Source: Cupriavidus pauculus (GTDB taxonomy: Bacteria > Pseudomonadota > Gammaproteobacteria > Burkholderiales > Burkholderiaceae). From it: a DNA stretch of 64,000 bases. Positions 40,681 to 48,545 of the stretch are shown in pieces. Location of the stretch: NCBI RefSeq assembly GCF_003854935.1, contig NZ_CP033969.1, positions 1,860,001 to 1,924,000 of the forward strand, read 5' to 3'. Every line of letters starts with the position of its first letter. The stretch's first letter is position 1. A program made the translations under genes and the position numbers. The notes beneath the pieces were generated by a model. That model saw only the letters and a program-made list of their open reading frames with translations, was not told the DNA's origin and ran no database searches.

Positions 40681-41407
40681 GCTGGCGCGCGGCGGCGTCC
40701 ATCTCGCCGAGCTGGCGCTGCATGTCGCCGGCCTCGGCCGACGCGTCGGCGATGTCGGCCTGCAGCTCGGAAATCGTCGCATTGACGTCCTCGGCGGCAG
40801 GCGCGCCGGCGGGCACCGGGGCTTTCCAGTCGCCGGCCTTCACCGAGCCGTAGGTCTCGCCGGTGATCGCGCGCCATGCGCCCTTGGCGGCCGTGGCCTT
40901 GATCTGGGCTTCCTTCGCCGCAGCGTCGAAGCCGGCGCGCACCAGCGGCAGCACCGCTTCGATCCTCTTGGGATGGCAGCCGCGTGCCACTAGGCGCTCG
41001 CGCACCAGGTCGGTACCGAGCTTCAGGCCCATCAGGTCGAACAGGAACGAGCGACGTTCCTTGGCGTCGAGGCTGGCGAAGCGCTGGGCGTCGAGCACGT
41101 ACGGCAGGCGCGGGTCAGTCTGCAGGCCGGCGGTCAGCTTGCCCGAGGGCAGGGCGACGCTATTGGCCTGCGGCCCAGCGGATACGACGACCGTACCCAT
41201 TTCTGCGCCGTCGTGCAGCAGCTGGCCGTATTCCTTCTTCAGGCTGACGCGCACGCTCTCGCCGGTCAGCGCCAGGCGGATGGCCTCCTGCAGGCTGGAC
41301 TTGCCGGCGCCGTTCGGGCCGCAGATCAGCGACACCGGTGTGGCGGGGATGATGTCGGCCGCCCGAAGGCCGAGGAAGTTGCGGGCGTGGATGGCGGTGA
41401 TCTTCAT
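40328..41407 (-). CDS. truncated SbcC/RecF-like ATPase with out-of-frame tail
   Basis: The first ~240 residues are a normal N-terminal half of an AAA ATPase for recombination or repair: MKITAIHARNFLGLRAADI, Walker A CGPNGAGKSSLQEAI, and a coiled-coil start around 210-240. Past about base 40690 the frame runs over the dcm remnant in another reading phase, which gives ~115 nonsense residues. Walker B and signature motifs are lost, so the gene is probably dead. Its ATG overlaps the stop of the next gene upstream (ATGA). Confidence 0.65.
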   Translation of the reverse strand: MKITAIHARNFLGLRAADIIPATPVSLICGPNGAGKSSLQEAIRLALTGESVRVSLKKEYGQLLHDGAEMGTVVVSAGPQANSVALPSGKLTAGLQTDPRLPYVLDAQRFASLDAKERRSFLFDLMGLKLGTDLVRERLVARGCHPKRIEAVLPLVRAGFDAAAKEAQIKATAAKGAWRAITGETYGSVKAGDWKAPVPAGAPAAEDVNATISELQADIADASAEAGDMQRQLGEMDAAARQRAGRTRPDRSRPVPAVRRASLGRAVRCHHRCEVARPRHLQRGGPAARRPGQAQQRIPDRAMVRRGRRRHQRPRHRPMRCRPAPRRPNVRQVRGDALERGDRHGDRRQHHGSGGLRCG

Positions 41408-42084
41408 GCTGCGGCTCCTTCGGATACGTTGACTTGCCTATTGCCTTCGGCGTCGGCCGGCGTCACGACAAAGTGTTCTTCAAGCGCTTCCAGCAGGCGC
41501 GCGGCGTGGTTGTAGCCGATGCGCAGATGGCGCTGGATGAACGAAATGGATGCGCGGCGGTGGGTGATGACGAGCTCGCGGGCTTGGTCGAAGAGTGGAT
41601 CCTCGTCGCCGGGCTCGTGGTGGTACTGGCTGGTGTCGACGTGGTTGCTGCCGAAATCCAGTTCGCTGTCGCCAGACATCAGGCACAGGTCGATCTCGTC
41701 CTGCAGGAACTCGGCCACGCGCGCCACTTCATCGCCGCTGGGCTTGAACGACACCGAAAAGGTGAGCCAGACCTTGAAGCCGTCCTTGGGCTCAAGGGAG
41801 AACTTTTTCACGCGCACACCGGTGAAGGTGCTGCCCACCATGTCGAGCCGATAGCTTTCGAGCTCGTGCCCGTAAGTGATCGGCCCCATGATCTTGTTGC
41901 GCACGGCGCCGTTCGAGAAGAAAACGAAGTCGGCTAACTGCTCGTCGAAGAAGCGCATGACGTGCCGGTCGGCGACAGCCTTGAATTTCAGGTCGAGCGC
42001 GAGCTCCTGGTTGTCCTCGGGCCCCTCTTTGCGCGTGTTCAGATGCAGGATGGTGGCCTTGCCCATGAAGTGGAATTTGTCCAT
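41404..42084 (-). CDS. phage protein with C-terminal FtsK-gamma-like winged helix
   Basis: 226 aa; AAAGGACACCGAG before the ATG at 42084. The first ~150 residues are a beta-rich domain of no known family. The last ~65 (DPLFDQARELVITHRRASIS, then RHLRIGYNHAARLLEALEE) match the winged helix of FtsK gamma domains, which binds DNA. Next to recombination genes; perhaps a DNA-binding accessory factor. Confidence 0.7.
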   Translation of the reverse strand: MDKFHFMGKATILHLNTRKEGPEDNQELALDLKFKAVADRHVMRFFDEQLADFVFFSNGAVRNKIMGPITYGHELESYRLDMVGSTFTGVRVKKFSLEPKDGFKVWLTFSVSFKPSGDEVARVAEFLQDEIDLCLMSGDSELDFGSNHVDTSQYHHEPGDEDPLFDQARELVITHRRASISFIQRHLRIGYNHAARLLEALEEHFVVTPADAEGNRQVNVSEGAAA

Positions 42085-42191
42085 CTCGGTGTCCTTTGCT
42101 TGCGGGCCGCCCCTCAGCATTCGGCGGTGCGGCGCTGTTCTTCCTCCCGCGCTACAGCCGTCTGCGCGGGCAGTCCTCTCTCACAGGTATT

Positions 42192-43364
42192 TCAGTCGGC
42201 GTTGATGGGGGCCCGCTGGCGGCGGGCGGCCGGCTGGGCCGGCGCTGCGTCTTCGGCGGGTGCGGACAGTTCACGCATGCGGCGCGACGCGACCTGGTTG
42301 AGCGTGGCCTTTTCCTTCTCGTCGGTCACTTGCTTGATCAGGCTGCGGGCGAAGTCCAGGTCTTCGGCGGTCTGGGCCTGCAGCAGTTCGCGGTTCACGT
42401 CATTGAACGTCAGCACAGAGTTGTCGCCTTGCTGCTGGCTGCCCTCGTCCTCCGGGATCAGATCGGCTTGGCCGCTGTCGTCCGCGACATCGGATGGTTG
42501 CGTGTCGACGGTTGCCTGTGGGCCCGTCGTTTCCTCGGGATGCTCGACGATCTCAGCGGGCTGGGTGGTCGTGGCGCGCGCCGCACCGCGCAGGTCGTTG
42601 ACCGAGGCGCTGGCCACCGAGTACGAGCCGTCCGGGTTCAGATCGATGATGTCCTGCGCTTCCTCGACGGTTTGCAGCCCCATCAGCAGCTCGGGGGCGT
42701 ACAGCTTCCCGAAGAAGCTGGCCGTGCGGTACCGCAGCATGACCTCGTCCATGGTCTGCCACTTGCTGCCGGTCTTCGTGTACCAGCCTTCCTTCACAGC
42801 CATTTCGATCGACACCTTGGGCGATTCCAGGCGCTCACCGGTTTCCTTCTCGATGGCCCACGCGATGCAGACCTTGTCGAGGATGTCGACCTTCTTCGTG
42901 ACGGTGCTGCGGTTTCCGTTCTCCCATACCGTCTCGGTGCGCTCGACGGTCTTCTTGCCCGTTTCCTTGATGTCGAAGCGCAGCGGCGAGAATCGGCCGC
43001 TTCCGTTGATCGCCGCGATGATCCACTGCGACGACCAGGACGGCCGGCCTTCGACGATGTAGAGGTTCTGCATCACCATCAGCGGGTCGGCGCCCATGCG
43101 CTGCGCCATGTTCAGCGCGACAACGGCATTGGCCAGCGCGTTGGGGTTCTCGCGCGATTCCTTCACGTTGCCGAACTTGTCCAGCTTCTCGATCACCTTG
43201 CGGTACGCCGCAGGCACGAGGGTGGACGAGGCCAGGAGGTTGGCGGCGCGCTGCATCAGTTCGAACGACTGCAGGCTGCCAAAGCCCATCGTGACGACGG
43301 GTGCGGGGGCGGCTTCACGCACGGCGGGCGCGCGCATTTGGTCGAGGGTGACGGTTGCGGACAT
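42192..43364 (-). CDS. RecT-like single-strand annealing protein
   Basis: 390 aa. The middle part (about 70-240) has ALNMAQRMGADPLMVMQNLY, GRPSWSSQWIIAAIN and MLRYRTASFFGKLYAPE, the layout of phage RecT-family proteins. The C-terminal ~150 residues are acidic and loose. It stands behind a PD-(D/E)XK nuclease gene on the same strand, the usual exonuclease-annealase pair of phage recombination. The family call is by pattern, not by search. Confidence 0.65.
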   Translation of the reverse strand: MSATVTLDQMRAPAVREAAPAPVVTMGFGSLQSFELMQRAANLLASSTLVPAAYRKVIEKLDKFGNVKESRENPNALANAVVALNMAQRMGADPLMVMQNLYIVEGRPSWSSQWIIAAINGSGRFSPLRFDIKETGKKTVERTETVWENGNRSTVTKKVDILDKVCIAWAIEKETGERLESPKVSIEMAVKEGWYTKTGSKWQTMDEVMLRYRTASFFGKLYAPELLMGLQTVEEAQDIIDLNPDGSYSVASASVNDLRGAARATTTQPAEIVEHPEETTGPQATVDTQPSDVADDSGQADLIPEDEGSQQQGDNSVLTFNDVNRELLQAQTAEDLDFARSLIKQVTDEKEKATLNQVASRRMRELSAPAEDAAPAQPAARRQRAPINAD

Positions 43365-43394
43365 AGCGGTGATCTCGGTCAGGTGGTGATTGGG

Positions 43395-44189
43395 TCAGGA
43401 CTTGTAGGGGCAGGTAGCGTGGCGCGGGCAGTACTTCGGCGAGCACAGGACCGACTTGCCGTTGCCGTAGAAGGCGCCGGAATGGATCAGGCGCGACGCG
43501 TGCTGCAGCAGTCCGGGCTGTTCTTCGGTGCCCAGCAGCGCCGTGCGCGGCGATGCGATCTCGCCTACGCCCACGCGCTGTGCGGCGGCGGTCTTGCCGG
43601 TATTCAGGCCGACAATCTGGGCCGGCGCGCTGATGGGGATGCCCATGGCGTGCTCGGCCAGCAGCTCGTACACGCCCAGCTGGGGACCGTGGCCGGCGGT
43701 GACAGCGACGCCATCGGTGCCGACGGCGCGGCCACCGGTCTTCAGGTCGCTGATGCCGGCGCCGTCGGTGGTCGTGCGCACGCGGTCGGTGGTGCCCGTC
43801 AGCGCGAGGCCCAGCTCGGGAATCTCCAGGCGGTCGCAGGCGATTTCAACGCCGATGTAGTGCTGATGCGGCGCGATCTCGGCGCAGTAGCGCGCATGCA
43901 ACGCCAGGCCGATGCGTTCGGCAGCGGCCGGGTCGCTGTCTTCCCAGTCGACCTCGACGTTTTTGTCGTAAATCGTGTCCACCAGCGCGCCGGCGGCGTG
44001 GTCGGCGGTGATCGGCGCGCCGTCCAGCGCGGCCTGGTCGAATGCGCCCGTGCTGGCGTGCACGGCGGTGCCCAGGTGGGCAGCGCCGCTCGACGGCAAG
44101 CGCATCCCCAGCAGGTTCTTGGCTTCCCAGCGCGCCGGGCAGTCGAAAAGTTCAGCCAGCGAGCTGGCGCGTACGGCGACCATGTTCAT
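43395..44189 (-). CDS. PD-(D/E)XK nuclease (Cas4/RecB-like) with Fe-S-type cysteines
   Basis: 264 aa. N-terminal Cys in ELFDCPARWEAKN, the active-site Asp-x-Lys as ISDLKTGG near residue 148 with an upstream Asp in LTGTTDRVR, and a C-terminal cluster (CSPKYCPRHATCPYKS). The pattern of one early Cys plus three late Cys is that of iron-sulfur nucleases of the Cas4/AddB type. Likely the exonuclease partner of the RecT-like protein. Confidence 0.8.
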   Translation of the reverse strand: MNMVAVRASSLAELFDCPARWEAKNLLGMRLPSSGAAHLGTAVHASTGAFDQAALDGAPITADHAAGALVDTIYDKNVEVDWEDSDPAAAERIGLALHARYCAEIAPHQHYIGVEIACDRLEIPELGLALTGTTDRVRTTTDGAGISDLKTGGRAVGTDGVAVTAGHGPQLGVYELLAEHAMGIPISAPAQIVGLNTGKTAAAQRVGVGEIASPRTALLGTEEQPGLLQHASRLIHSGAFYGNGKSVLCSPKYCPRHATCPYKS

Positions 44190-44320
44190 TTCAAGGACTC
44201 CAGGATGATGTCCAGCGCCACGCAGATGGCGTCGACGGGATTTGCGGCGATCACGGTCAGGGACAGGCCCGCGCCGTGGACGTGGTACGACTTGCCCGGC
44301 ACGATCGGTGCGGCGCTCAT
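44186..44320 (-). CDS. small phage protein (44 aa)
   Basis: Starts at the ATG at 44320 behind CGGAG, ends in a four-base overlap with the nuclease ATG. Sequence MSAAPIVPGKSYHVHGAGLS, then a hydrophobic helix. Coupling and ribosome binding site speak for a real gene; function unknown. Confidence 0.6.
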   Translation of the reverse strand: MSAAPIVPGKSYHVHGAGLSLTVIAANPVDAICVALDIILESLK

Positions 44321-44469
44321 GTGGAACTCCGGGATGCGGTGGGCGGCTGGCTCGGCTCGGCGCTGGCCAGGTGGTAGGCGAAGAACACGGCAGCCATGGC
44401 CAGGGTGGTGCCGACCCAAAGGGCCAGCAGCTCGGCGACAGCGCGGCGGGGGGACGGGCGGCGCTTCAT
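44317..44469 (-). CDS. small membrane protein (50 aa)
   Basis: MKRRPSPRRAVAELLALWVG and a single membrane helix (LALWVGTTLAMAAVFFAYHL), Ser/Pro tail. Overlaps its neighbours by four bases on both sides, which supports a real coupled gene. Confidence 0.5.
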   Translation of the reverse strand: MKRRPSPRRAVAELLALWVGTTLAMAAVFFAYHLASAEPSQPPTASRSST

Positions 44470-44561
44470 TGCCACACCCGGCTGATGAGGCTGGCGGCCA
44501 GCACCACCAGCGGCGGCGCGGTGCAGATGGCCAGGGCGATCAGGAAGAAGTCGCGGTTCAC
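44466..44561 (-). CDS. tiny membrane peptide (31 aa)
   Basis: GTG start at 44561; MNRDFFLIALAICTAPPLVV, one membrane helix. Four-base overlap with the next gene. First gene of the leftward operon as far as I can see; its promoter should lie in 44562-44745. Confidence 0.4.
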   Translation of the reverse strand: MNRDFFLIALAICTAPPLVVLAASLISRVWQ

Positions 44562-44745
44562 GATTGGACCCCTGTTGCGCGGGCGATGACGGCTGCCCGC
44601 TCGTGAAAGCGGGTGGTGCCCTCGCTGTCGTTGCCGCTGGCGGCATTCAAGAGCGCCCAGTCGGTCCTTTGCGCCGCTGTCATCAGCGCAAGAGCATTCC
44701 GGATGATTTCGTGTGCCAACTGCAACTCGCGCAGGACCGCGGCGC

Positions 44746-45093
44746 GTGAGCTTTCTGCATCGGCTTGCCGGATGGCGGCCTGTGTCGGTGGTGAACCCGG
44801 GCTTCCTCAGCATGTTCGTCGACGACGCCTTGGCCGAACGGCAGGGCGGGGCGCCCCCGGGGACCGACTGGGATTCCACGCCGGAAGGTGTCCAGGCCAA
44901 GGCCGAGCAGCTGGGCGTCGAGCGTGACCCCGACGAGCACGCGATCGTGTTCCGGCTGCGCGTCATCGCCGCGTCCGGCGACCAGCGGCTGATGGAACGC
45001 GAGGTCAGCAAGGCCGAGCGCATGAACCCGGGCGAGCACCAGCGGGTGTACCGGATCATGTACGGCGTATCGCCGGGCGAGGTGGTGGCGTGA
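44746..45093 (+). CDS. hypothetical phage protein (115 aa)
   Basis: Start GTG at 44746; the further upstream ATG is less likely. Acidic, no known family; ends in a four-base overlap with rusA. First gene of the rightward operon. Confidence 0.55.
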   Translation: MSFLHRLAGWRPVSVVNPGFLSMFVDDALAERQGGAPPGTDWDSTPEGVQAKAEQLGVERDPDEHAIVFRLRVIAASGDQRLMEREVSKAERMNPGEHQRVYRIMYGVSPGEVVA

Positions 45094-45560
45094 CGGTCCA
45101 ATCCCTCTTCGACGAATCGCGGCCGCTGCGCCGCGTGGCGTTCGCCATCCCAGGCCAGCCCGTGGGCAAGGGCCGCCCCAAGTTCGCGCGGCAGGGCGCA
45201 TTCGTGCGGACATACACGCCCGAGAAGACCGCCACCTACGAGAACCTGGTGAAGCTGGCCGCCACGCAGGCCATGGCCGGGCTGCCGCCCATCGAAGGCC
45301 CAGTCGAGCTGTGGCTGGACATCAACCTGCAGATCCCGACCAGCTGGTCCAAGAAACGCCAGCGCGACGCGGCGGCGGGCCTCGTGGCCGCCACCAAGAA
45401 GCCGGACGCCGACAACGTGCTGAAGGCCGTGAAGGACGGCATGAACGGCATCGTCTGGCTCGACGACGCACAGGCAGTGGAATACCGCATCAGCAAACGC
45501 TACAGCACGTCCCCATGCGTGCAGGTCAGCGTGGAACAGTTGCCGCTACAGGCGGCGTAA
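45090..45560 (+). CDS. rusA: RusA-like Holliday junction resolvase
   Basis: 156 aa. FAIPGQPVGKGRPKF at the start and KKPDADNVLKAVKDGMNGIVWLDDAQ near residue 105: the Asp cluster and Lys of RusA enzymes, which cut Holliday junctions during phage replication or packaging. GTG start within the upstream stop. Confidence 0.92.
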   Translation: MTVQSLFDESRPLRRVAFAIPGQPVGKGRPKFARQGAFVRTYTPEKTATYENLVKLAATQAMAGLPPIEGPVELWLDINLQIPTSWSKKRQRDAAAGLVAATKKPDADNVLKAVKDGMNGIVWLDDAQAVEYRISKRYSTSPCVQVSVEQLPLQAA

Positions 45561-45564
45561 GGAA

Positions 45565-46194
45565 ATGAATGTGACCGGGGAAACGATGATGGAAGAACGC
45601 CTTTTCGACAGCTCGCACGCGGCGCTGGTGTTCGCGTTCAACTACTCGGGCCAGCAGTACCAGGCATCGGCCATGAATAAGGCCATGACGCCTGCCATCG
45701 GCTCGGGGAAGGGGCTGGTCGGCGTAGACGGCGCCGCGCAGGCCGGCATGATCCGCAACGAACTGAGCATGCTGCCCGAGTTGCACCAGGCGGTGCTGAC
45801 CGCGCGCACCGCGCCGCGCGACATCCCGTGCGACTGCGGCCGGCCGTGCTGCGCCGCGCGCAAGCCCAACCCGGAATGGAACGCGGCCATCGTCTGGCTG
45901 ACCGAGCGCGCCATGCAGCAGCTGTCCGGCTCGTTCTCGCACTACCGCGTGCGGCGGTCCATCCTGGAGAAAATCTTCGGCGTGCGCGTGGACCTGCAGC
46001 AGGTCGCCGAGGACTGCGGCGCGCACCGAAACACGGTCAGCGCCCAGAACGCGAAGCTGAAGGTGTGGATCGAAGGGGAGCGGAAGAAGGGCCTGCTGGC
46101 GGCGCCCGGCGTTGAGTCCGTGGCTTGGCTGGCGATCGACGGCAGGCTCATGGCGGCCGGCATGGTCGCACTCGAAGAGCGGGCCGAGGCGTAG
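45565..46194 (+). CDS. putative late regulator (Q-like position, zinc and HTH motifs)
   Basis: 209 aa. A Cys-rich stretch CDCGRPCC near residue 90 can bind zinc. Residues ~140-175 (VDLQQVAEDCGAHRNTVSAQ) look like a helix-turn-helix. Its place directly behind rusA, and before a promoter-terminator pair and the late genes, is that of the antiterminator Q in lambda-type phages. No family match is claimed; the call rests on context. Confidence 0.55.
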   Translation: MNVTGETMMEERLFDSSHAALVFAFNYSGQQYQASAMNKAMTPAIGSGKGLVGVDGAAQAGMIRNELSMLPELHQAVLTARTAPRDIPCDCGRPCCAARKPNPEWNAAIVWLTERAMQQLSGSFSHYRVRRSILEKIFGVRVDLQQVAEDCGAHRNTVSAQNAKLKVWIEGERKKGLLAAPGVESVAWLAIDGRLMAAGMVALEERAEA

Positions 46195-46212
46195 CCCGTT
46201 TTCGAGTTTTTC

Positions 46213-46241
46213 TTGACATTGTGCATTTCGTGCACAAAAAT
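46213..46241 (+). promoter_or_regulatory. candidate late promoter with palindrome between -35 and -10
   Basis: TTGACA at 46213-46218, 17 bases, then AAAAAT at 46236-46241. The spacer contains a perfect inverted repeat TTGTGCA-TTTCG-TGCACAA (46219-46237). A terminator stands only ~35 bases behind the start point. Confidence 0.6.
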
Positions 46242-46276
46242 GCCCCTCATTCGATACACCTACGAATTACGTCCAG

Positions 46277-46297
46277 AGCCCGCGCAAGCGGGCTTTT
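46277..46297 (+). terminator. early terminator behind the late promoter (tR'-like)
   Basis: AGCCCGC-GCAA-GCGGGCT stem followed by TTT. Would stop transcripts from 46213 after ~50 bases unless an antiterminator acts. Confidence 0.75.
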
Positions 46298-46310
46298 GCG
46301 TTTCTGGGGC

Positions 46311-46727
46311 TCATGCCAGGCTCAGTTCCAGGCGTTTGCCCAAGGCGGCCAGCGCCTCTTCGACACGGTCGATTTTCGTTGTATGGCCCAGGTCCAGCAG
46401 GCGGTTCACTTCCTGCTTGGTCGTGTCCATGCGCGCCGCCAGATCGGTCGGTCGTACCTGCTGGGCCAGCATCTCGTTGAGCAACAGCACCTTCGCCGCC
46501 GCGCTGGCCGGCAAGGCGACAAGCTGCTCGCCCTTCTTCGCCTTTGACGGCGGGGGAACAGGGCGCTTGTCTTCGAAGTAGAAGTCCATCGACGTCAACA
46601 GCGCGTCGGCGGCCATCTCGAGTGCTTCGGCTTCGGTATTGCCTTGCGTGATCGCTTCGGGAATATCCCGGAACGTCACGACAAAGCCACCACCCTCGTC
46701 GGGGGTCAGGGTTGCTGGATATTGCAT
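46311..46727 (-). CDS. hicB: HicB antitoxin with C-terminal HTH
   Basis: 138 aa, AAAGGACG before the ATG. HicB fold at the start (YPATLTPDEGGGFVVTFRDIPEAITQGNTEAEAL). The C-terminal part is an HTH of Xre type (VRPTDLAARMDTTKQEVNRLL). Binds and blocks HicA and its own promoter. It follows hicA by 61 bases. Confidence 0.92.
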   Translation of the reverse strand: MQYPATLTPDEGGGFVVTFRDIPEAITQGNTEAEALEMAADALLTSMDFYFEDKRPVPPPSKAKKGEQLVALPASAAAKVLLLNEMLAQQVRPTDLAARMDTTKQEVNRLLDLGHTTKIDRVEEALAALGKRLELSLA

Positions 46728-46788
46728 GGTCGTCCTTTGTTTGCGGTGCGGTGGAGCGTCGCAAGGACAACCCCTTTCGGGGCCGCCC

Positions 46789-46959
46789 TCACTTGAGTCC
46801 TAGTTGTTTCTTGATTCCGTTGACCGTACCGATCTTGATCTCGGTATGCCGGGGGATCGTAGTCTGCTTGCCGTTCAGGTAGACCTTGGTGTGTTTGGAG
46901 CCTTCTTTGAAGGTCGCACCCCGTTCAGCCAGCCATTGGACAAACTCGATTCGCTTCAC
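46789..46959 (-). CDS. hicA: HicA toxin
   Basis: 56 aa from a GTG with GGAGGTG upstream. MKRIEFVQWLAERGATFKEG, then SKHTKVYLNGK, IPRHTEIKIGTVNGIKKQLGL: the complete HicA double-stranded-RNA-binding-like fold with the catalytic His in SKHTK. HicA cleaves mRNA. Paired with hicB behind it. Confidence 0.93.
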   Translation of the reverse strand: MKRIEFVQWLAERGATFKEGSKHTKVYLNGKQTTIPRHTEIKIGTVNGIKKQLGLK

Positions 46960-46998
46960 CGCACCTCCATTCGTTGTTGCGATGAATGAATAGTAAAC

Positions 46999-47038
46999 AA
47001 AAACGATTACCTTAGCAAGGACTTTAGTAATCGTTTTT
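46999..47038. promoter_or_regulatory. hicAB operator and promoter
   Basis: Perfect 12-base inverted repeat AAAAACGATTAC (46999-47010) and GTAATCGTTTTT (47027-47038). It overlaps a minus-strand promoter TTGCTA-17-TACTAT for hicA. HicB is the expected binder. Confidence 0.7.
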
Positions 47039-47101
47039 GATTACCGTTGCATTCCAGCTTCGGCGCACCGGTTGTCTCCTTCCACCCTCCCAGGTGGCTT
47101 T

Positions 47102-47128
47102 GCCCGGCTACCCGTTCCGGGCGCTTTT
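47102..47128 (+). terminator. hairpin before the late operon
   Basis: GCCCGG / CCGGGC stem and GCTTTT, 30 bases before the methyltransferase gene; a second stop for rightward transcripts coming from 46213. Confidence 0.5.
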
Positions 47129-47157
47129 CATTCCCACCCCGTGCATTTTTACCGCGT

Positions 47158-48540
47158 ATGAAAAAGCCCGATCAGCTCTCAATCCGCTACCGCGCGGCTG
47201 ACGAGCTGGTCCGCTACGAGCGCAATGCACGGTCGCACAGCGCCGGCCAGATCGAGCAGATCAAGGCGTCGCTGCGCCAGTTCGGCTGGACCAACCCAGC
47301 GCTGACGGCCGGCGATGACGTGCTGGCCGGCCACGGCCGGCTGGAAGCGGCCACGCAGATGTGGGCGGCCGGCGAGACCATCGCCAACTGCCCGGTGCCG
47401 GGCCAGGTGCCCACGGTCGACCTGTCGCACCTGTCGGCGGACGAGCGGCGCGCGTACATCCTCGCGGACAACAAGTTGGCCGAGAACGCCGGCTGGGACG
47501 TTGAGCTGCTGTCCGCCGAGCTGTTGGACCTGCGCGATGCCGACTTCGACCTGACTGTGATCGGCTTCACGCCGGACGAGCTGGGCGAGCTGCTAGATCC
47601 GCCCGGGGCTGCCCCGGGCACCGCAGCGCGCCGGTCGCTGGCCGAGCAGTTCATGGTGCCGCCGTTCAGCACGCTCAATGCGCGCGATGCGGCGTGGCAG
47701 GAACGCAAGGCCGCATGGCTGGCGCTGGGTATCCAGTCCGAACTGGGACGCGACGCGCCCGCCTATGCGTCGGCATCTGCCCACCAGAAGGCCGAGCAGG
47801 GCGCCGCGCCGCAGCACCGCACCAGCATCTTCGACCCGGTGTTGTGCGAGCTGGCCTACCGCTGGTTCTGCCCGCCCGGCGGCCTCGTGTTGGACCCGTT
47901 CGCCGGCGGAAGCGTGCGTGGTGTTGTCGCGGCGCGCCTTGGACGCCCGTATGTGGGCATGGAGCTGCGCGCCGAGCAGGTCGAGGCGAACCGTGACCAG
48001 CTGCACCTGGTGCAGACCGAAGACCCGGCGCCGGCCTGGCACGTCGGCGACAGCCGGCAGATCGCACGGCGCCTGCTCGACGTCGAGGCCGATTTCCTGT
48101 TCTCGTGCCCGCCCTATGCGGACCTGGAACGGTACTCGGACGATCCGGCGGACCTGTCCACGATGGACTATCCGGCCTTCATGGAGGCCTACCGCGAGGT
48201 GATCGTCGGCGCCGTCAGCTTGCTGCAGCGCGACCGGTTCGCCTGTTTCGTGGTCGGCGACGTGCGCGAGAAGCGCGGCACGGGCCCGTATCGCAATTTC
48301 GTGTCGGACACGATCGATGCCTTCATCGACGCAGGCATGCGGCTGTACAACGAAGCCATCCTGCTGACCGCGCTGGGCAGCGCCCCGATCCGTGCGGGCA
48401 AACAGTTCGCGGCCAGCCGGAAGCTGGGCAAGGTGCACCAGAACGTGCTGGTGTTCGTGAAGGGCGACTGGAAGCGCGCCGTGGCGGCGTGCGGCGATGT
48501 GGTGCTGGGTGACGATCTGTTCCCCGAACCTGACGAGTGA
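47158..48540 (+). CDS. ParB-domain/DNA methyltransferase fusion
   Basis: 460 aa. The ParB/Spo0J-type N-terminal domain (about 1-130) has RNARSHSAGQIEQIKASLRQFG and VLAGHGRLEAA, AYILADNKLAENAG. A methyltransferase follows with LDPFAGGSVRG, GMELRAEQVEAN and the catalytic FSCPPYADLERYSDD. Such fusions are common in tailed prophages before the terminase genes and modify adenine or N4-cytosine; which base is not clear. First late gene in this map. Confidence 0.87.
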   Translation: MKKPDQLSIRYRAADELVRYERNARSHSAGQIEQIKASLRQFGWTNPALTAGDDVLAGHGRLEAATQMWAAGETIANCPVPGQVPTVDLSHLSADERRAYILADNKLAENAGWDVELLSAELLDLRDADFDLTVIGFTPDELGELLDPPGAAPGTAARRSLAEQFMVPPFSTLNARDAAWQERKAAWLALGIQSELGRDAPAYASASAHQKAEQGAAPQHRTSIFDPVLCELAYRWFCPPGGLVLDPFAGGSVRGVVAARLGRPYVGMELRAEQVEANRDQLHLVQTEDPAPAWHVGDSRQIARRLLDVEADFLFSCPPYADLERYSDDPADLSTMDYPAFMEAYREVIVGAVSLLQRDRFACFVVGDVREKRGTGPYRNFVSDTIDAFIDAGMRLYNEAILLTALGSAPIRAGKQFAASRKLGKVHQNVLVFVKGDWKRAVAACGDVVLGDDLFPEPDE

Positions 48541-48545
48541 TACCC

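Noticed and set aside
44562-44745. Minus-strand frame ending at 44562 (helical, Ala-rich) as a gene
   Set aside because: It has no ATG, GTG or TTG start that I can place before the conserved-looking part; likely a chance frame within the divergent promoter region.
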